Below are positions 10,097 through 18,226 of a stretch of DNA of 64,000 nucleotides, in pieces; positions within the stretch are counted from its first letter, which is position 1; the number at the start of each line of letters is the position of its first letter. Both the position numbers and the translations under genes were made by a program. The notes beneath the pieces are model-generated. The model was not told the DNA's origin and did no database searches. It was given only the letters and a program-made list of their open reading frames with translations. The DNA is from Flavobacteriales bacterium (GTDB taxonomy: Bacteria; Bacteroidota; Bacteroidia; Flavobacteriales_F; PHOS-HE28), in contig JADJXH010000004.1 of NCBI GenBank assembly GCA_016715895.1, positions 1,240,001 to 1,304,000 on the forward strand. The letters are read 5' to 3'.

Positions 10097-10492
10097 ATGG
10101 CTTCAGGCAAGCTCGACCTTGGTCCCCTGCGCCGCTCGCTCAGCGCGCTGCGGAAAGTGACCCGCATGGACCTGGAGGACGATGTGGTCCGCGATGCGGC
10201 CGTCAAGCGTTTCGAATTCACGTACGAGATGTCGTGGAAGATGATGCGCCGACACCTGCAATGGGCCGGTGCGCAGGACCTGGACTACGTGCCCCGTCGT
10301 GAGCTGTTCCGCCTCGCCGCGCGCGCCTCGCTCATCGACGACCCGACCCGGTGGTTCGCCTATCACGAGGCCCGCAACCTCACCAGCCATACCTACGATG
10401 AGGTCAGCGCGCGCAAGGTGACCGCGTTGCTCGGCGCCTTCGTGAAGGATACGGCCACGCTCATGCGGAGACTGAAGGAGCATCATGCTTGA
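10097..10492 (+). CDS. hepT: HEPN toxin (HepT / HI0074 family)
   Basis: 131-residue all-alpha protein of the nucleotidyltransferase substrate-binding (HI0074) family, the HEPN half of a type VII toxin-antitoxin pair. The diagnostic RX4HXY motif is exact: R93-N-L-T-S-H98-T-Y100. In studied HepT-MntA systems the toxin is an RNase and this tyrosine is AMPylated by MntA. The start at 10097 (MASGKLDLG) is preferred over the in-frame upstream ATG-less extension. It overlaps mntA by 8 bp. Confidence 0.9.
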   Translation: MASGKLDLGPLRRSLSALRKVTRMDLEDDVVRDAAVKRFEFTYEMSWKMMRRHLQWAGAQDLDYVPRRELFRLAARASLIDDPTRWFAYHEARNLTSHTYDEVSARKVTALLGAFVKDTATLMRRLKEHHA

Positions 10493-10775
10493 TCTGCATC
10501 CCGATCATCGCGCCGAGGTGCGGCGCATCCTGGCCGAGCGAGTGCCGGGTGCGAAAGCCTGGGCCTTCGGTTCGCGCGCGAAGGGCACGGCACGGCGCTT
10601 CAGCGACCTCGACCTGGCCATCGACGCCGGGTCCGAACTGGATCTGGCCACCCTCGCCGATCTGCGCCATGCCTTCCAGGAGAGCGACCTGCCGATGAGC
10701 GTGGACCTGCTGGACCTGCGGGCGGTGCGGCCACCGTTCAGGCGGCGCGTCCAGCAGGAACAGGTGCCCATCTGA
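10485..10775 (+). CDS. mntA: MNT-domain nucleotidyltransferase antitoxin
   Basis: 96-residue minimal nucleotidyltransferase. GSX10DXD is intact: GSRAKGTARRFSDLD beginning about residue 29, the metal and nucleotide binding signature of MntA antitoxins, which neutralise HepT by adding AMP residues. Overlaps hepT by 8 bp, consistent with a coupled two-gene operon. The pair sits between the NadR-like kinase and the TPP riboswitch. Confidence 0.9.
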   Translation: MLDLHPDHRAEVRRILAERVPGAKAWAFGSRAKGTARRFSDLDLAIDAGSELDLATLADLRHAFQESDLPMSVDLLDLRAVRPPFRRRVQQEQVPI

Positions 10776-10806
10776 AGGCTTGGACCACCGGTCGTGCGTA
10801 CGACCT

Positions 10807-10814
10807 TACCTTCG
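10807..10814 (+). promoter_or_regulatory. Promoter -7 box before the TPP riboswitch
   Basis: TACCTTCG ends about 10 bp upstream of the first conserved riboswitch bases, as expected if transcription starts just before the aptamer. Confidence 0.5.
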
Positions 10815-10822
10815 CACCGTCG

Positions 10823-10902
10823 TGCAACGGGGTGCCCCGCCTTCGGGTGGGTGCTGAGATCAGACCCGATGAACCTGCGCAGGTAATGCTGCGAAGGGAT
10901 CC
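10823..10902 (+). ncRNA. TPP (thiamine pyrophosphate) riboswitch
   Basis: The THI-box core is present in order: GGGGTGCC, a short stem-loop (CCGCCTTCGGGTGG), GTGCTGAGAT, ACCCGATGAACCTG and CAGGTAATGCTGCGAAGGGA. These are the pyrimidine- and pyrophosphate-sensing helices of the aptamer. It leads directly into the TonB receptor gene; 10914-10953 form the likely expression platform. Confidence 0.95.
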
Positions 10903-10913
10903 AGCCCGGAAAG

Positions 10914-10953
10914 GGGCTTCTCCGCGCCACGACACGCATACCCGGAGAAGCCC
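10914..10953 (+). promoter_or_regulatory. Start-codon-abutting hairpin (riboswitch expression platform)
   Basis: GGGCTTCTCCG (10914-10924) pairs perfectly over 11 bp with CGGAGAAGCCC (10943-10953), loop 18 nt. The 3' arm ends exactly at the base before the ATG at 10954 and includes the only purine-rich GGAGAAG. This would block ribosome access, suggesting translational control by TPP. Confidence 0.8.
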
Positions 10954-13344
10954 ATGCACCTCGTCCGCACCTTCTTGCTCTGCGCCACGTTCGCACCGCT
11001 GATCACATCGGCCCAGGCGACCGTGCGCGGCACCCTCACCGATGACCAGGGCCAGCCGCTCCCGGGAGCCACCGTGGTGGTCGGTGCCGACCAGCGCTTC
11101 GGAACGAGCGCTGATGCACAGGGCCGCTACGTGCTCACCGGCCTGCGCGCAGGACCGGTGCGCTTGCTGTTCGCCCACCTCGGCTTCGCCTCGGTGGACA
11201 CGGTGCTCACCTTGGACGAAGGCGAGCAGCCCCTGGACCTGGTGCTTGGTCCGCAGGCCCGCCTGCTGCGCGGTGCCGAAGTGGTGGCGATACGCGCCGG
11301 TGAGCGCGCCCCGGTGGCCCAGAGCACGCTGACGCGCGACGAGATCCAGCGCATGAACACCGGCGTGGACCTGCCCATCCTGCTCGACCTGCAGCCCAGC
11401 GTGGTCACCACCACGGACGCGGGCACGGGCATCGGCTACACCGGCCTGCGCGTGCGCGGCACCGACCCCACGCGCATCAACGTCACCGTCAACGGCGTGC
11501 CCATCAACGACGCCGAAAGCCAGGCCGTGTTCTGGGTGAACATGCCCGACCTGGCGAGCAGCGCGCAGGACGTGCAGCTGCAGCGCGGCGTGGGCACCAG
11601 CACCAACGGTCCCGGCGCGTTCGGGGCCAGCATCAACCTGCGCACCACCACCGTGAGCGAACGGCCCTTCGGCGAGGTCAGCGCCTTCGGCGGATCGTTC
11701 AACACACGCCGGTTCACCGCCCGCGCCGGCACGGGTACCTCCGCCGCCGGCCTCAGCCTCGATGCCCGCCTCAGCCACATCGCCAGCGATGGCTACATCG
11801 ATCGCGCCACCGCCGACCTCAAGAGCTACTTCGTGCAGGGCGCCTGGGTCGGGAGGAAGCGCAGCCTCCGCTTCATCACCTTCGGCGGGCGCGAGGTCAC
11901 CTACCAGGCCTGGGCCGGCGTGCCGCGCGAGGTCATCGACACCAACAGGACCTACAACCCTTACACGTACGAGAACGAGGTGGACGACTACCGCCAGACC
12001 CACGTCCAGCTGCTCTTCGATCAACAGCTCGGTCAGCGCACCACCATCAACCTCACCGGCTTCCGCGTGGATGGTCGCGGCTTCTTCGAGAGCTTCGAGG
12101 ACGAGGCGGACCTCGGCTTCTTCGGCATCGGCGACCCGGTGATCGGCGGCGACACGCTCACCAACGGCGACCTGGTGCAACGGCGCTGGCTGGACAACAC
12201 GCTGCTGGGTGTCAACGCCTCGCTGACGCACACCTTCCGCGCGCACCAGCTCATCGTGGGCGGCAGCTATGCCGACTACCGCGGCGACCATTTCGGCGAG
12301 GTCAACTGGGCACGGTTCGCCGGAGGCACCGACATCGGCGACCGCTACTACAGCAACGATGCGCGCAAGCGCGACGCGAACGCCTTCGCGAAGCTCACGT
12401 ACAGCCTCGGCGACCGCGTGCAGCTGCATGGCGATGTGCAGCTGCGCCAGGTGAACTACGCCTTCCTGGGCTTCGACGACGAGCTGGACAACGTGACGCA
12501 GCGCGCCGCCTTCACCTTCTTCAACCCGAAGGCCGGCGTGGACTGGCGCGTGCATGAGGGCGGGCGCTTGTATGCCAGTGTGGCCATCGCCCACCGCGAG
12601 CCCAACCGCGACGACTTCACCGAGACCACCCCCGAAAGCCGCCCCACGCACGAGAAGCTCGTCGACACCGAAGCGGGCTACGAGCGCCGCAGCGGCCGCA
12701 TGGCCTTTGGCCTGAACGCCTACTACATGGACTACACCGACCAGCTGGTGCTCACCGGCGAATTGAACGATGTGGGCGCCGCGCTGCGCACCAACGTGCC
12801 GCGGAGCTACCGCGCCGGCCTGGAGCTCACCTGGGCCGCACAGCCCCTTCGCTGGCTGCTGTGGAAGGGCAACGCCACCTGGAGCCGCAACCGCATCCTC
12901 GATCTTGTGGAATACGTGGATGACTGGGACACCGGTGGCCAGCAGGCCGTGCGCTACACCGAAACGCCCATCGCCTTCAGCCCGGAGTGGATCGCGGGCA
13001 GCGAACTCGCCTTCACCCTGTGGAACCACACGGACCGCGGCCGCGCGGACATCGCGTGGGTGACCAAGTTCGTGGGCGAGCAGTTCCTGGACAACAGCGG
13101 CAGCGCGACGCGCAAGCTCGATGCCTATCTCGTGAACGACATGCGCGTCAACGCATCCCTGCACAAGCTCTTCGGCATCCCGATGGTGGAGGTGAACCTC
13201 ACCGTGCGCAACGTCCTCAACGAGGTGTATGAGAGCAACGGCTGGAGCTACAGCTTCATCGAGGGCGGTGCGCGCCGCGAGCTCGTCGGCCTCTTTCCCC
13301 AAGCCCCGATCCATGTGCTGGGCGGGGTGACGGTGCGGTGGTGA
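10954..13344 (+). CDS. TonB-dependent receptor, thiamine-regulated
   Basis: 796-residue outer-membrane receptor. Signal peptide of about 20 residues; a carboxypeptidase-regulatory-like domain (about 22-105: GTLTDDQGQPLPGATV, GRYVLTGL); plug domain (about 115-240: GLRVRGTDPTRINVTVNGVPIND, GPGAFGASINLRT); then a beta-barrel ending in GGVTVRW. The TPP riboswitch shows the substrate is probably thiamine or a thiamine derivative, as for the Omr1 receptors of Bacteroidota. PnuC and the NadR-like kinase nearby could complete the uptake path. Its last 15 codons are duplicated at 14719-14767. Confidence 0.93.
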   Translation: MHLVRTFLLCATFAPLITSAQATVRGTLTDDQGQPLPGATVVVGADQRFGTSADAQGRYVLTGLRAGPVRLLFAHLGFASVDTVLTLDEGEQPLDLVLGPQARLLRGAEVVAIRAGERAPVAQSTLTRDEIQRMNTGVDLPILLDLQPSVVTTTDAGTGIGYTGLRVRGTDPTRINVTVNGVPINDAESQAVFWVNMPDLASSAQDVQLQRGVGTSTNGPGAFGASINLRTTTVSERPFGEVSAFGGSFNTRRFTARAGTGTSAAGLSLDARLSHIASDGYIDRATADLKSYFVQGAWVGRKRSLRFITFGGREVTYQAWAGVPREVIDTNRTYNPYTYENEVDDYRQTHVQLLFDQQLGQRTTINLTGFRVDGRGFFESFEDEADLGFFGIGDPVIGGDTLTNGDLVQRRWLDNTLLGVNASLTHTFRAHQLIVGGSYADYRGDHFGEVNWARFAGGTDIGDRYYSNDARKRDANAFAKLTYSLGDRVQLHGDVQLRQVNYAFLGFDDELDNVTQRAAFTFFNPKAGVDWRVHEGGRLYASVAIAHREPNRDDFTETTPESRPTHEKLVDTEAGYERRSGRMAFGLNAYYMDYTDQLVLTGELNDVGAALRTNVPRSYRAGLELTWAAQPLRWLLWKGNATWSRNRILDLVEYVDDWDTGGQQAVRYTETPIAFSPEWIAGSELAFTLWNHTDRGRADIAWVTKFVGEQFLDNSGSATRKLDAYLVNDMRVNASLHKLFGIPMVEVNLTVRNVLNEVYESNGWSYSFIEGGARRELVGLFPQAPIHVLGGVTVRW

Positions 13345-13348
13345 GCGG
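13300..13348 (+). repeat. 49-bp direct repeat, copy A (end of receptor gene)
   Basis: Matches 14719-14767 at 48 of 49 positions (mismatch at 13313/14732). This copy holds the last 15 codons and the stop of the receptor gene. Confidence 0.92.
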
Positions 13349-13357
13349 ACGGCGGCA

Positions 13358-13399
13358 GGAAGCTGGTGGCCGGAAGCTGGAGGCTCGGAGCTTGAGGCG
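13358..13399. repeat. Heptameric degenerate array downstream of the receptor
   Basis: Six 7-bp units: GGAAGCT, GGTGGCC, GGAAGCT, GGAGGCT, CGGAGCT, TGAGGCG. It starts 14 bp after the receptor stop codon. Confidence 0.65.
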
Positions 13400-13473
13400 A
13401 GCGCCTTCCTTGGTCGGCCAGGCTGTACCGTTCGCTGGACATGGGGTGAAACGAGGCTCCAGCGGCGGTCACT

Positions 13474-13496
13474 CGCCCGCGTTTGCAACACGGGCG
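13474..13496 (+). repeat. REP-like palindrome 1
   Basis: Stem CGCCCG-C-GTT / AAC-A-CGGGCG with one mismatch, loop TGC. Shares the left flank GTCACT with palindrome 2. Confidence 0.8.
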
Positions 13497-13534
13497 ACGA
13501 GCATGCCATCACTATCCATCAATTCTTGTCACTA

Positions 13535-13555
13535 GCCCGCGTTTGTAACGCGGGC
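13535..13555 (+). repeat. REP-like palindrome 2
   Basis: Perfect 9-bp stem GCCCGCGTT / AACGCGGGC with loop TGT. Same orientation as palindrome 1, about 60 bp further on. Confidence 0.85.
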
Positions 13556-13713
13556 GGCATAATAAACCCACCCTTTGTCCACCATTGGCTACGTCCGTGA
13601 CATCGGCCATTGCAACGTTGGCCGGAGCGCACCTATCTTCATATCAGAGAGGATGGTTCCACCAATGGCAATAGCGGTTGTTCGGAACGCGCTGCAAGCA
13701 CGGCGCAATGCAG

Positions 13714-13736
13714 CGCCCGCGTTGCAAACGCGGGCG
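13714..13736 (-). repeat. REP-like palindrome 3 (inverted)
   Basis: Perfect 10-bp stem CGCCCGCGTT / AACGCGGGCG, loop GCA. It is the reverse complement of palindrome 1 including the GAGT/ACTC flank, so the group resembles a BIME-type REP pair. Confidence 0.85.
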
Positions 13737-13769
13737 AGTCTGGACTGTCGGGTCCGCATGCATTTAGCG

Positions 13770-14690
13770 ATGGAGACGTACAGATCGGCCCTGAGTATTG
13801 TGGTGGTATCCGTTGGTTGCATGTTTCCGACCTTGACCCTGAAAGCCCAGTTCAAGGCATTGCCAGATTCAGCTGTTATCTGGAATTTCCGGATGTACGA
13901 CACTTGGCAAGGGTTGTTCGATTGGAGAAGAACCTACTTGTTGCCAGGAGCTGTTCCGGACACGACGATAAATGGCCAGGACCATCGGTCATTGACTTGG
14001 TACTGGGACACTGGAACATGGCCTGGGGAATTTGGGGGAGGGCTACGGGAGAGTGGATCAGGCCAAGTGTTCTACTATCATCCGAATACGGATCAAGAGC
14101 ATCTCTTATACGATTTTGACGTTGCTGTGGGCGACTCAGTGCTTGGGGTTTGGATCGCTGGCACTGATCCTGCCAATGGCTTCACGACCACCATGTACGT
14201 GACCGGGGTCGATACGATCATTCTAGGCGGCCAAGCAAGAAAAAGGGTTGGTATTCAGAACATTGGTGTGATGGGTGGACCGACAGGGTATTGGTGGATA
14301 CAAGGAATTGGAGGGTCGGCCGGATTATTGGAAACTGCTGGAGAGCCGACATTAGATGTGGTATATGGACTCGAATGTGTGAGCAGCAACGATACGGTGT
14401 GGTGGTCCTGGGGGCCTGTGGGGGCACCCGGGACTTGCTCTCCCAACGGTGTGCCTGAGCACGAGGCCTTCCCGGTGGTTGTGGGCCCGAACCCAGGAAC
14501 GGGCCGGTACACCTTGTACGGCTCGACGCTTCCAGCCCAGATGATGGTACTGGATCCCCAAGGCCGGGAAGTGCTGAGGACCGGTGCGCACAACATCGAC
14601 CTTAGCGCTCATCCACCTGGCATGTACACGGTGGTGGTAACTACCGATCAAGGACGGCTGGCGGTGCGCTTGATGCACGATCCACATTAG
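13770..14690 (+). CDS. Secreted T9SS cargo, unknown function (paralogue of 18227-19114)
   Basis: 306 residues from METYRSALS (alternative ATG at 13758 adds four residues). Signal peptide ends near LTLKA; mature protein begins QFKALPDSAVIW. The C-terminal about 75 residues (VVVGPNPGTGRYTLYG ... PPGMYTVVVTTDQGR) form a T9SS sorting domain. It aligns with the 18227 protein through QFxALPD, LLYDFDV, GPTGxxWIQGIG and SxDTVxW. Base composition is visibly less GC-rich than its neighbours. It lies inside the segment bracketed by the 49-bp direct repeat and follows REP palindromes, all signs of recent acquisition or rearrangement. Confidence 0.8.
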   Translation: METYRSALSIVVVSVGCMFPTLTLKAQFKALPDSAVIWNFRMYDTWQGLFDWRRTYLLPGAVPDTTINGQDHRSLTWYWDTGTWPGEFGGGLRESGSGQVFYYHPNTDQEHLLYDFDVAVGDSVLGVWIAGTDPANGFTTTMYVTGVDTIILGGQARKRVGIQNIGVMGGPTGYWWIQGIGGSAGLLETAGEPTLDVVYGLECVSSNDTVWWSWGPVGAPGTCSPNGVPEHEAFPVVVGPNPGTGRYTLYGSTLPAQMMVLDPQGREVLRTGAHNIDLSAHPPGMYTVVVTTDQGRLAVRLMHDPH

Positions 14691-14718
14691 CGGAGAAGGC
14701 GTCAAGGGAGACTACCCT

Positions 14719-14767
14719 CAAGCCCCGATCCGTGTGCTGGGCGGGGTGACGGTGCGGTGGTGAGCGG
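14719..14767 (+). repeat. 49-bp direct repeat, copy B
   Basis: Copy of the receptor 3' end (13300-13348), one mismatch, now orphaned in an intergenic region 1,419 bp downstream. Confidence 0.92.
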
Positions 14768-14821
14768 CCCGATCATGAGCATGGTAACCAAGGTTATCAT
14801 GGACCTTGGGCCCTGCCGCCC

Positions 14822-14829
14822 TACGTTTG
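14822..14829 (+). promoter_or_regulatory. Promoter -7 box
   Basis: TACGTTTG, an exact TAnnTTTG, 20 bp before the ATG at 14850. Confidence 0.6.
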
Positions 14830-14849
14830 TTCACCCAACGACCCCGGCC

Positions 14850-16169
14850 ATGCGCACCAGAACCCTTTTCGTCGCCGCCTCCCTGGCGCCTGCCCTGCTC
14901 AGCGCCCAGAGCTTCGATGCCACCATCCTCAGCTACGAGGGCCTCGATCGCACCTGCGATGGAAGCATCACTCCGGTGCTGCGCATCCAGAACACGGGCG
15001 GGGAAACGATGACGAGCTGCGACATCGACATCCTGCGGAACGGGCTCGCGGACAACACCTTCAACTGGGTGCTGGCGGTGCCCGCGCTCACTGGCGAGGT
15101 GCGCAAACCTGCGCTGCCGACGATCAATGGCCTGCAGCCCGGCGATGAGCTGGAGTTCCGGATCACCACCGTGAACACGCAACCCGATGAGGTGTCAACG
15201 GGCAACGTGATCACCCGCACGGTGCAGGGCGAGAGCGTGGAGGGCGACAGCTACCGCGTGCTGGTGGAGGTGCGCACCGATGGCGATCCGCAGGAGACCA
15301 CCTGGAGCCTGAAGGACGCCACGGGCATGGCCGTGGCCACGGGCGGACCGTACACGAGCGCCGAGGCCGTGGAGCGCAGTTGGGTGGACCTGGATCCCGC
15401 CGCGTGCTATGCGCTGCGCGTGGATGACAGCGGAGGCAACGGCATGGACGCACGGGCGCTGCCCGGCTACGTGAAGGTGATCGCCCTGGGCGAGACGCTG
15501 ATCGACCTGGATGGGGCTTCGTTCACCAGCAGCTACGACGATGCCGTGCGCACCGGCGCGGACGGCTGCGCGGTGACGCAACTGACCAACGCCGACGATG
15601 CCACCCCGAGCTGCGGCACGCAGGTCTTCCTCAATGGCACCAGCAGCATCCAGGCCCGCGCCGTGCCCGGCGCCACGCACTACCAGTTCCAGTTCAGCTA
15701 CGGCACCTACCTGCGGCGCATCGCCTCCAGCACGCCCACGTTGACCTTGAACCCCTGGGCCACCCTGCCGCTGAAGCCGGGCCGCGTCTACACCGTGGAG
15801 GTGCGCGTGAGCTTCGACGGTGGTGCCACCTACTGCCCCTTCGGCCCGTCGTGCACCATCCGCACGCGCTACCCGCTCGCGGCATCCCGGGACATGGAAC
15901 TCGCCGATGGACCGGACGGGTCGGGCTTCAGCCTGTTCCCCAACCCCGCGGAGGGTGCGGTGGTGACCCTGGTCCCGGTGGGCATCGATGGCTCCGCACA
16001 GGTGGAGCTGATCGACCTGACGGGCCGTGTCCTTTCCCAGCGCACGTTGATGGTGACGGACGCTGTGCCCCTGTCCTTGGAGCTGGACGAGGTCACCGGG
16101 TCCGGGCTGTACCTGGTGCGGTTGACAGCGGGCGGCACCTCGTGGGTGGAGCGATTGATGGTGCGCTGA
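14850..16169 (+). CDS. Secreted T9SS cargo with Ig-like segments
   Basis: 439 residues. Signal peptide MRTRTLFVAASLAPALLSAQ; then beta-rich segments of the CARDB/Ig-like type (LRIQNTGGETMTSCDI, an apparent 'intrinsic directionality' motif common in adhesins), a middle domain with DSGGNGM, a fibronectin-like stretch (HYQFQFSY, YTVEVRVSFDGG), and a C-terminal T9SS domain (FSLFPNPAEGAVVTLV ... GSGLYLVRLTAGG). Surface or secreted structural protein; no catalytic motif seen. Start at 14850 because it begins the signal peptide. Confidence 0.88.
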   Translation: MRTRTLFVAASLAPALLSAQSFDATILSYEGLDRTCDGSITPVLRIQNTGGETMTSCDIDILRNGLADNTFNWVLAVPALTGEVRKPALPTINGLQPGDELEFRITTVNTQPDEVSTGNVITRTVQGESVEGDSYRVLVEVRTDGDPQETTWSLKDATGMAVATGGPYTSAEAVERSWVDLDPAACYALRVDDSGGNGMDARALPGYVKVIALGETLIDLDGASFTSSYDDAVRTGADGCAVTQLTNADDATPSCGTQVFLNGTSSIQARAVPGATHYQFQFSYGTYLRRIASSTPTLTLNPWATLPLKPGRVYTVEVRVSFDGGATYCPFGPSCTIRTRYPLAASRDMELADGPDGSGFSLFPNPAEGAVVTLVPVGIDGSAQVELIDLTGRVLSQRTLMVTDAVPLSLELDEVTGSGLYLVRLTAGGTSWVERLMVR

Positions 16170-16175
16170 GCAGCC

Positions 16176-18125
16176 TCAGGCGCGCTCCACGAAGTACATC
16201 CGCAGGTCGCCCTTGCCCTTGGCGTGCACCAGCCCGCGTGCCTCGAAGCGCAGGCCGGGCGTGTCCTTCACCAGCTCGTAGGTGGTGGCGCTGATGTTCA
16301 CCCGGCCGGGTTCGCCGCTGCTCTCCATGCGGGCCGCGGTGTTCACCGTGTCGCCCCAGATGTCGTAGGCGAACTTGCGCACGCCGACGATGCCGGCGAT
16401 CACCGGACCGCTGTGCAGCCCGATGCGCATCTCGAAGGCAGGCTTGCCGGCGCGCAGCCGTTCCGTGCGGCGCTGCGCGATGTGGTCGCGCATGTCCAGC
16501 GCGGCCAGCACGATGTCCGCAGCGCTTGAGGCCTGGGGGTCGGGCAGCCCGGCGGCGGCCATGTAGGCGTCGCCGATGGTCTTGATCTTCTCCACGTGGT
16601 ACTTCCCCACGATGGCGTCGAGCCCCTTGAAGCACGCGTCGATCTCGTCCACGAGCTCTGTGGCGCTGAGCTGCTCGCTGAGCTGGGTGAAGCCCTTGAA
16701 ATCCGTGAACAGCACCGTGGCGTTGGCGTAGGTGCGCGCCTCAGCGCGGCCCTTGGCCTTCAGTTCGGCGGCCACCTCCACCGGCAGGATGTTGTGCAGC
16801 AGCTCGTCGCTACGCTCCTTTTCGTGCTCGATGGCCTTCTTGGAGCGCTGGGTGTAGCGCAGGCGATTGAGCAGGGCACCGGCGATCACTAGGGCCAGCA
16901 GGATGCCGGCGATGAGCATACCCCTGCGACCGCGCTCATCGGCCATGCGGCGGTCGAAGGCCAGCTGCTGCTCAAAGGTCTCCTTCACCCGGGCCAGGCT
17001 GTCGGCGATCTGCTGCTGCTCGAAGTCGCGCACCAGTTCCAACCGCAGCACCTCCCGGCCGTTGTTCACCTTGTCCAGCGTATCGTCGAGCGACAGGAAC
17101 GACCGCTGGGCCTCGTACGCCCCGCGGTAGTCGCCGGTGAGCGCGAGGGCCCGCATCACGCAATCGGTGCATTCCTTGCGCTGGGCGAGCAGGCCCAGGC
17201 TGTCGGCCAGGGCCAGGCCCTGCCGGCAGGCCCGCAGGGCTTCGGCGGACCGGCCTTCCGCCAGGTAGGCCTCGCCTGAGTAGTAGAAGTTGCGGCTCAG
17301 CGGGTCCTTGGCATCGAGCTCGATGAACACGGTGCGGGCCGTATCGAAGTGGGCGTGCGCTTCGGCGCTGCGTCCCATCCGCGTGAGCACCTGGCCCAGG
17401 TTGTTGTGCGCCTTGCCCCGGTCCATCCGGCTGCCCAGGTCGCGGTAGATGGCGATGGCCTCCTGCAGCTCCCGCACCGCCTTTTCACGCTGCCCGAGGT
17501 CGCTGTGCGTGGTGCCGATGCTCACCAAGGCACTGGCGCGGCCCTTCGCGTTGCCGAGTTCGTTGTACAGCGCCGCGCTCCGTTCGTAGTTCTCCAACGC
17601 CTTGTCGAACTCGTTCAACCGCTTGTACGTGTTGCCGATGTTGTTGTAGGTGCTGGCCACACCCGCCGTGTTGCCCAGGTCCTGGTCGATGCGCAGGCTC
17701 TGGTGGAGCAGCTCCAGCGCGCGGGGCAGGTCGCCGAGGTCCTTGTAGACCGTGCTCATGTTGCTCAGCGCGGCGGCCGTGCGCCCGGGGTCCTTCGACG
17801 AGCGGGCCACCTCCAGAGCGCGGTTGAAATGGTCGAGCGCCGCCGGCAGGTCGCTGCGGAGCTTGTAGCCCACGGCCAGCGTGTTGTAAGCGGTGTAGAG
17901 CGCCCTGGGTGCTCCGCCGCGACGGGCCAGGTCCAACTGCATCCGCGCCAGCGCGATCCCGCTGTCCGGCTGTTCAAAGACCGCCTTCCACGACAGGCTG
18001 GCGATGGCCGTCAGGCGGGCGCTGTCCGGGAGCGCCTCGTTGCGCCACACCTTCCAGAGCGAGTCGGTCTGGGGACGCACGGAGCCCGCCACGAGGCAGA
18101 ACAGGATCAGCAGGACGTGGCGCAT
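16176..18125 (-). CDS. TPR-containing class III adenylate cyclase
   Basis: 649 residues. Signal peptide (about 1-19), at least six TPR units in a periplasmic region (about 85-330), coiled coil, one membrane helix near residue 410, then a cytoplasmic class III cyclase domain (about 455-649). Metal-binding Asp residues are in LFTDFKGFT and IGDAYMA; the substrate-specifying Lys (EKIKTIGD) and Asp (YDIWGDTVNTAARM) are the adenylate cyclase type, so product is probably cAMP. The layout suggests a sensor that couples a periplasmic protein interaction to cyclic nucleotide synthesis. A TAACTTCC box is just upstream. Confidence 0.93.
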   Translation of the reverse strand: MRHVLLILFCLVAGSVRPQTDSLWKVWRNEALPDSARLTAIASLSWKAVFEQPDSGIALARMQLDLARRGGAPRALYTAYNTLAVGYKLRSDLPAALDHFNRALEVARSSKDPGRTAAALSNMSTVYKDLGDLPRALELLHQSLRIDQDLGNTAGVASTYNNIGNTYKRLNEFDKALENYERSAALYNELGNAKGRASALVSIGTTHSDLGQREKAVRELQEAIAIYRDLGSRMDRGKAHNNLGQVLTRMGRSAEAHAHFDTARTVFIELDAKDPLSRNFYYSGEAYLAEGRSAEALRACRQGLALADSLGLLAQRKECTDCVMRALALTGDYRGAYEAQRSFLSLDDTLDKVNNGREVLRLELVRDFEQQQIADSLARVKETFEQQLAFDRRMADERGRRGMLIAGILLALVIAGALLNRLRYTQRSKKAIEHEKERSDELLHNILPVEVAAELKAKGRAEARTYANATVLFTDFKGFTQLSEQLSATELVDEIDACFKGLDAIVGKYHVEKIKTIGDAYMAAAGLPDPQASSAADIVLAALDMRDHIAQRRTERLRAGKPAFEMRIGLHSGPVIAGIVGVRKFAYDIWGDTVNTAARMESSGEPGRVNISATTYELVKDTPGLRFEARGLVHAKGKGDLRMYFVERA

Positions 18126-18226
18126 GGAGCGCGGGAAGTTAGAGCGGTGTGAAGGAAGGTCATTCCACTTTGGGCAGCGTTCCTTGTCCGCATGTTGTCC
18201 TATGTTCGGACCAACACCACCACATC

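Larger units (their letters stand above)
13345..13769. other. Gene-free segment rich in repeats
   Basis: About 425 bp without a supported gene. It holds a heptameric array (13358-13399) and three REP-like palindromes (two direct, one inverted). No promoter box or RNA gene is evident. Confidence 0.7.

Noticed and set aside
10738..13512. 924-codon reverse frame across the TPP receptor
   Set aside because: Same antisense effect; the forward frame is a complete receptor with signal peptide, plug and barrel.
16176..18125. Guanylate rather than adenylate cyclase
   Set aside because: The substrate-specifying Lys and Asp are the adenylate type (EKIKT, YDIWG).
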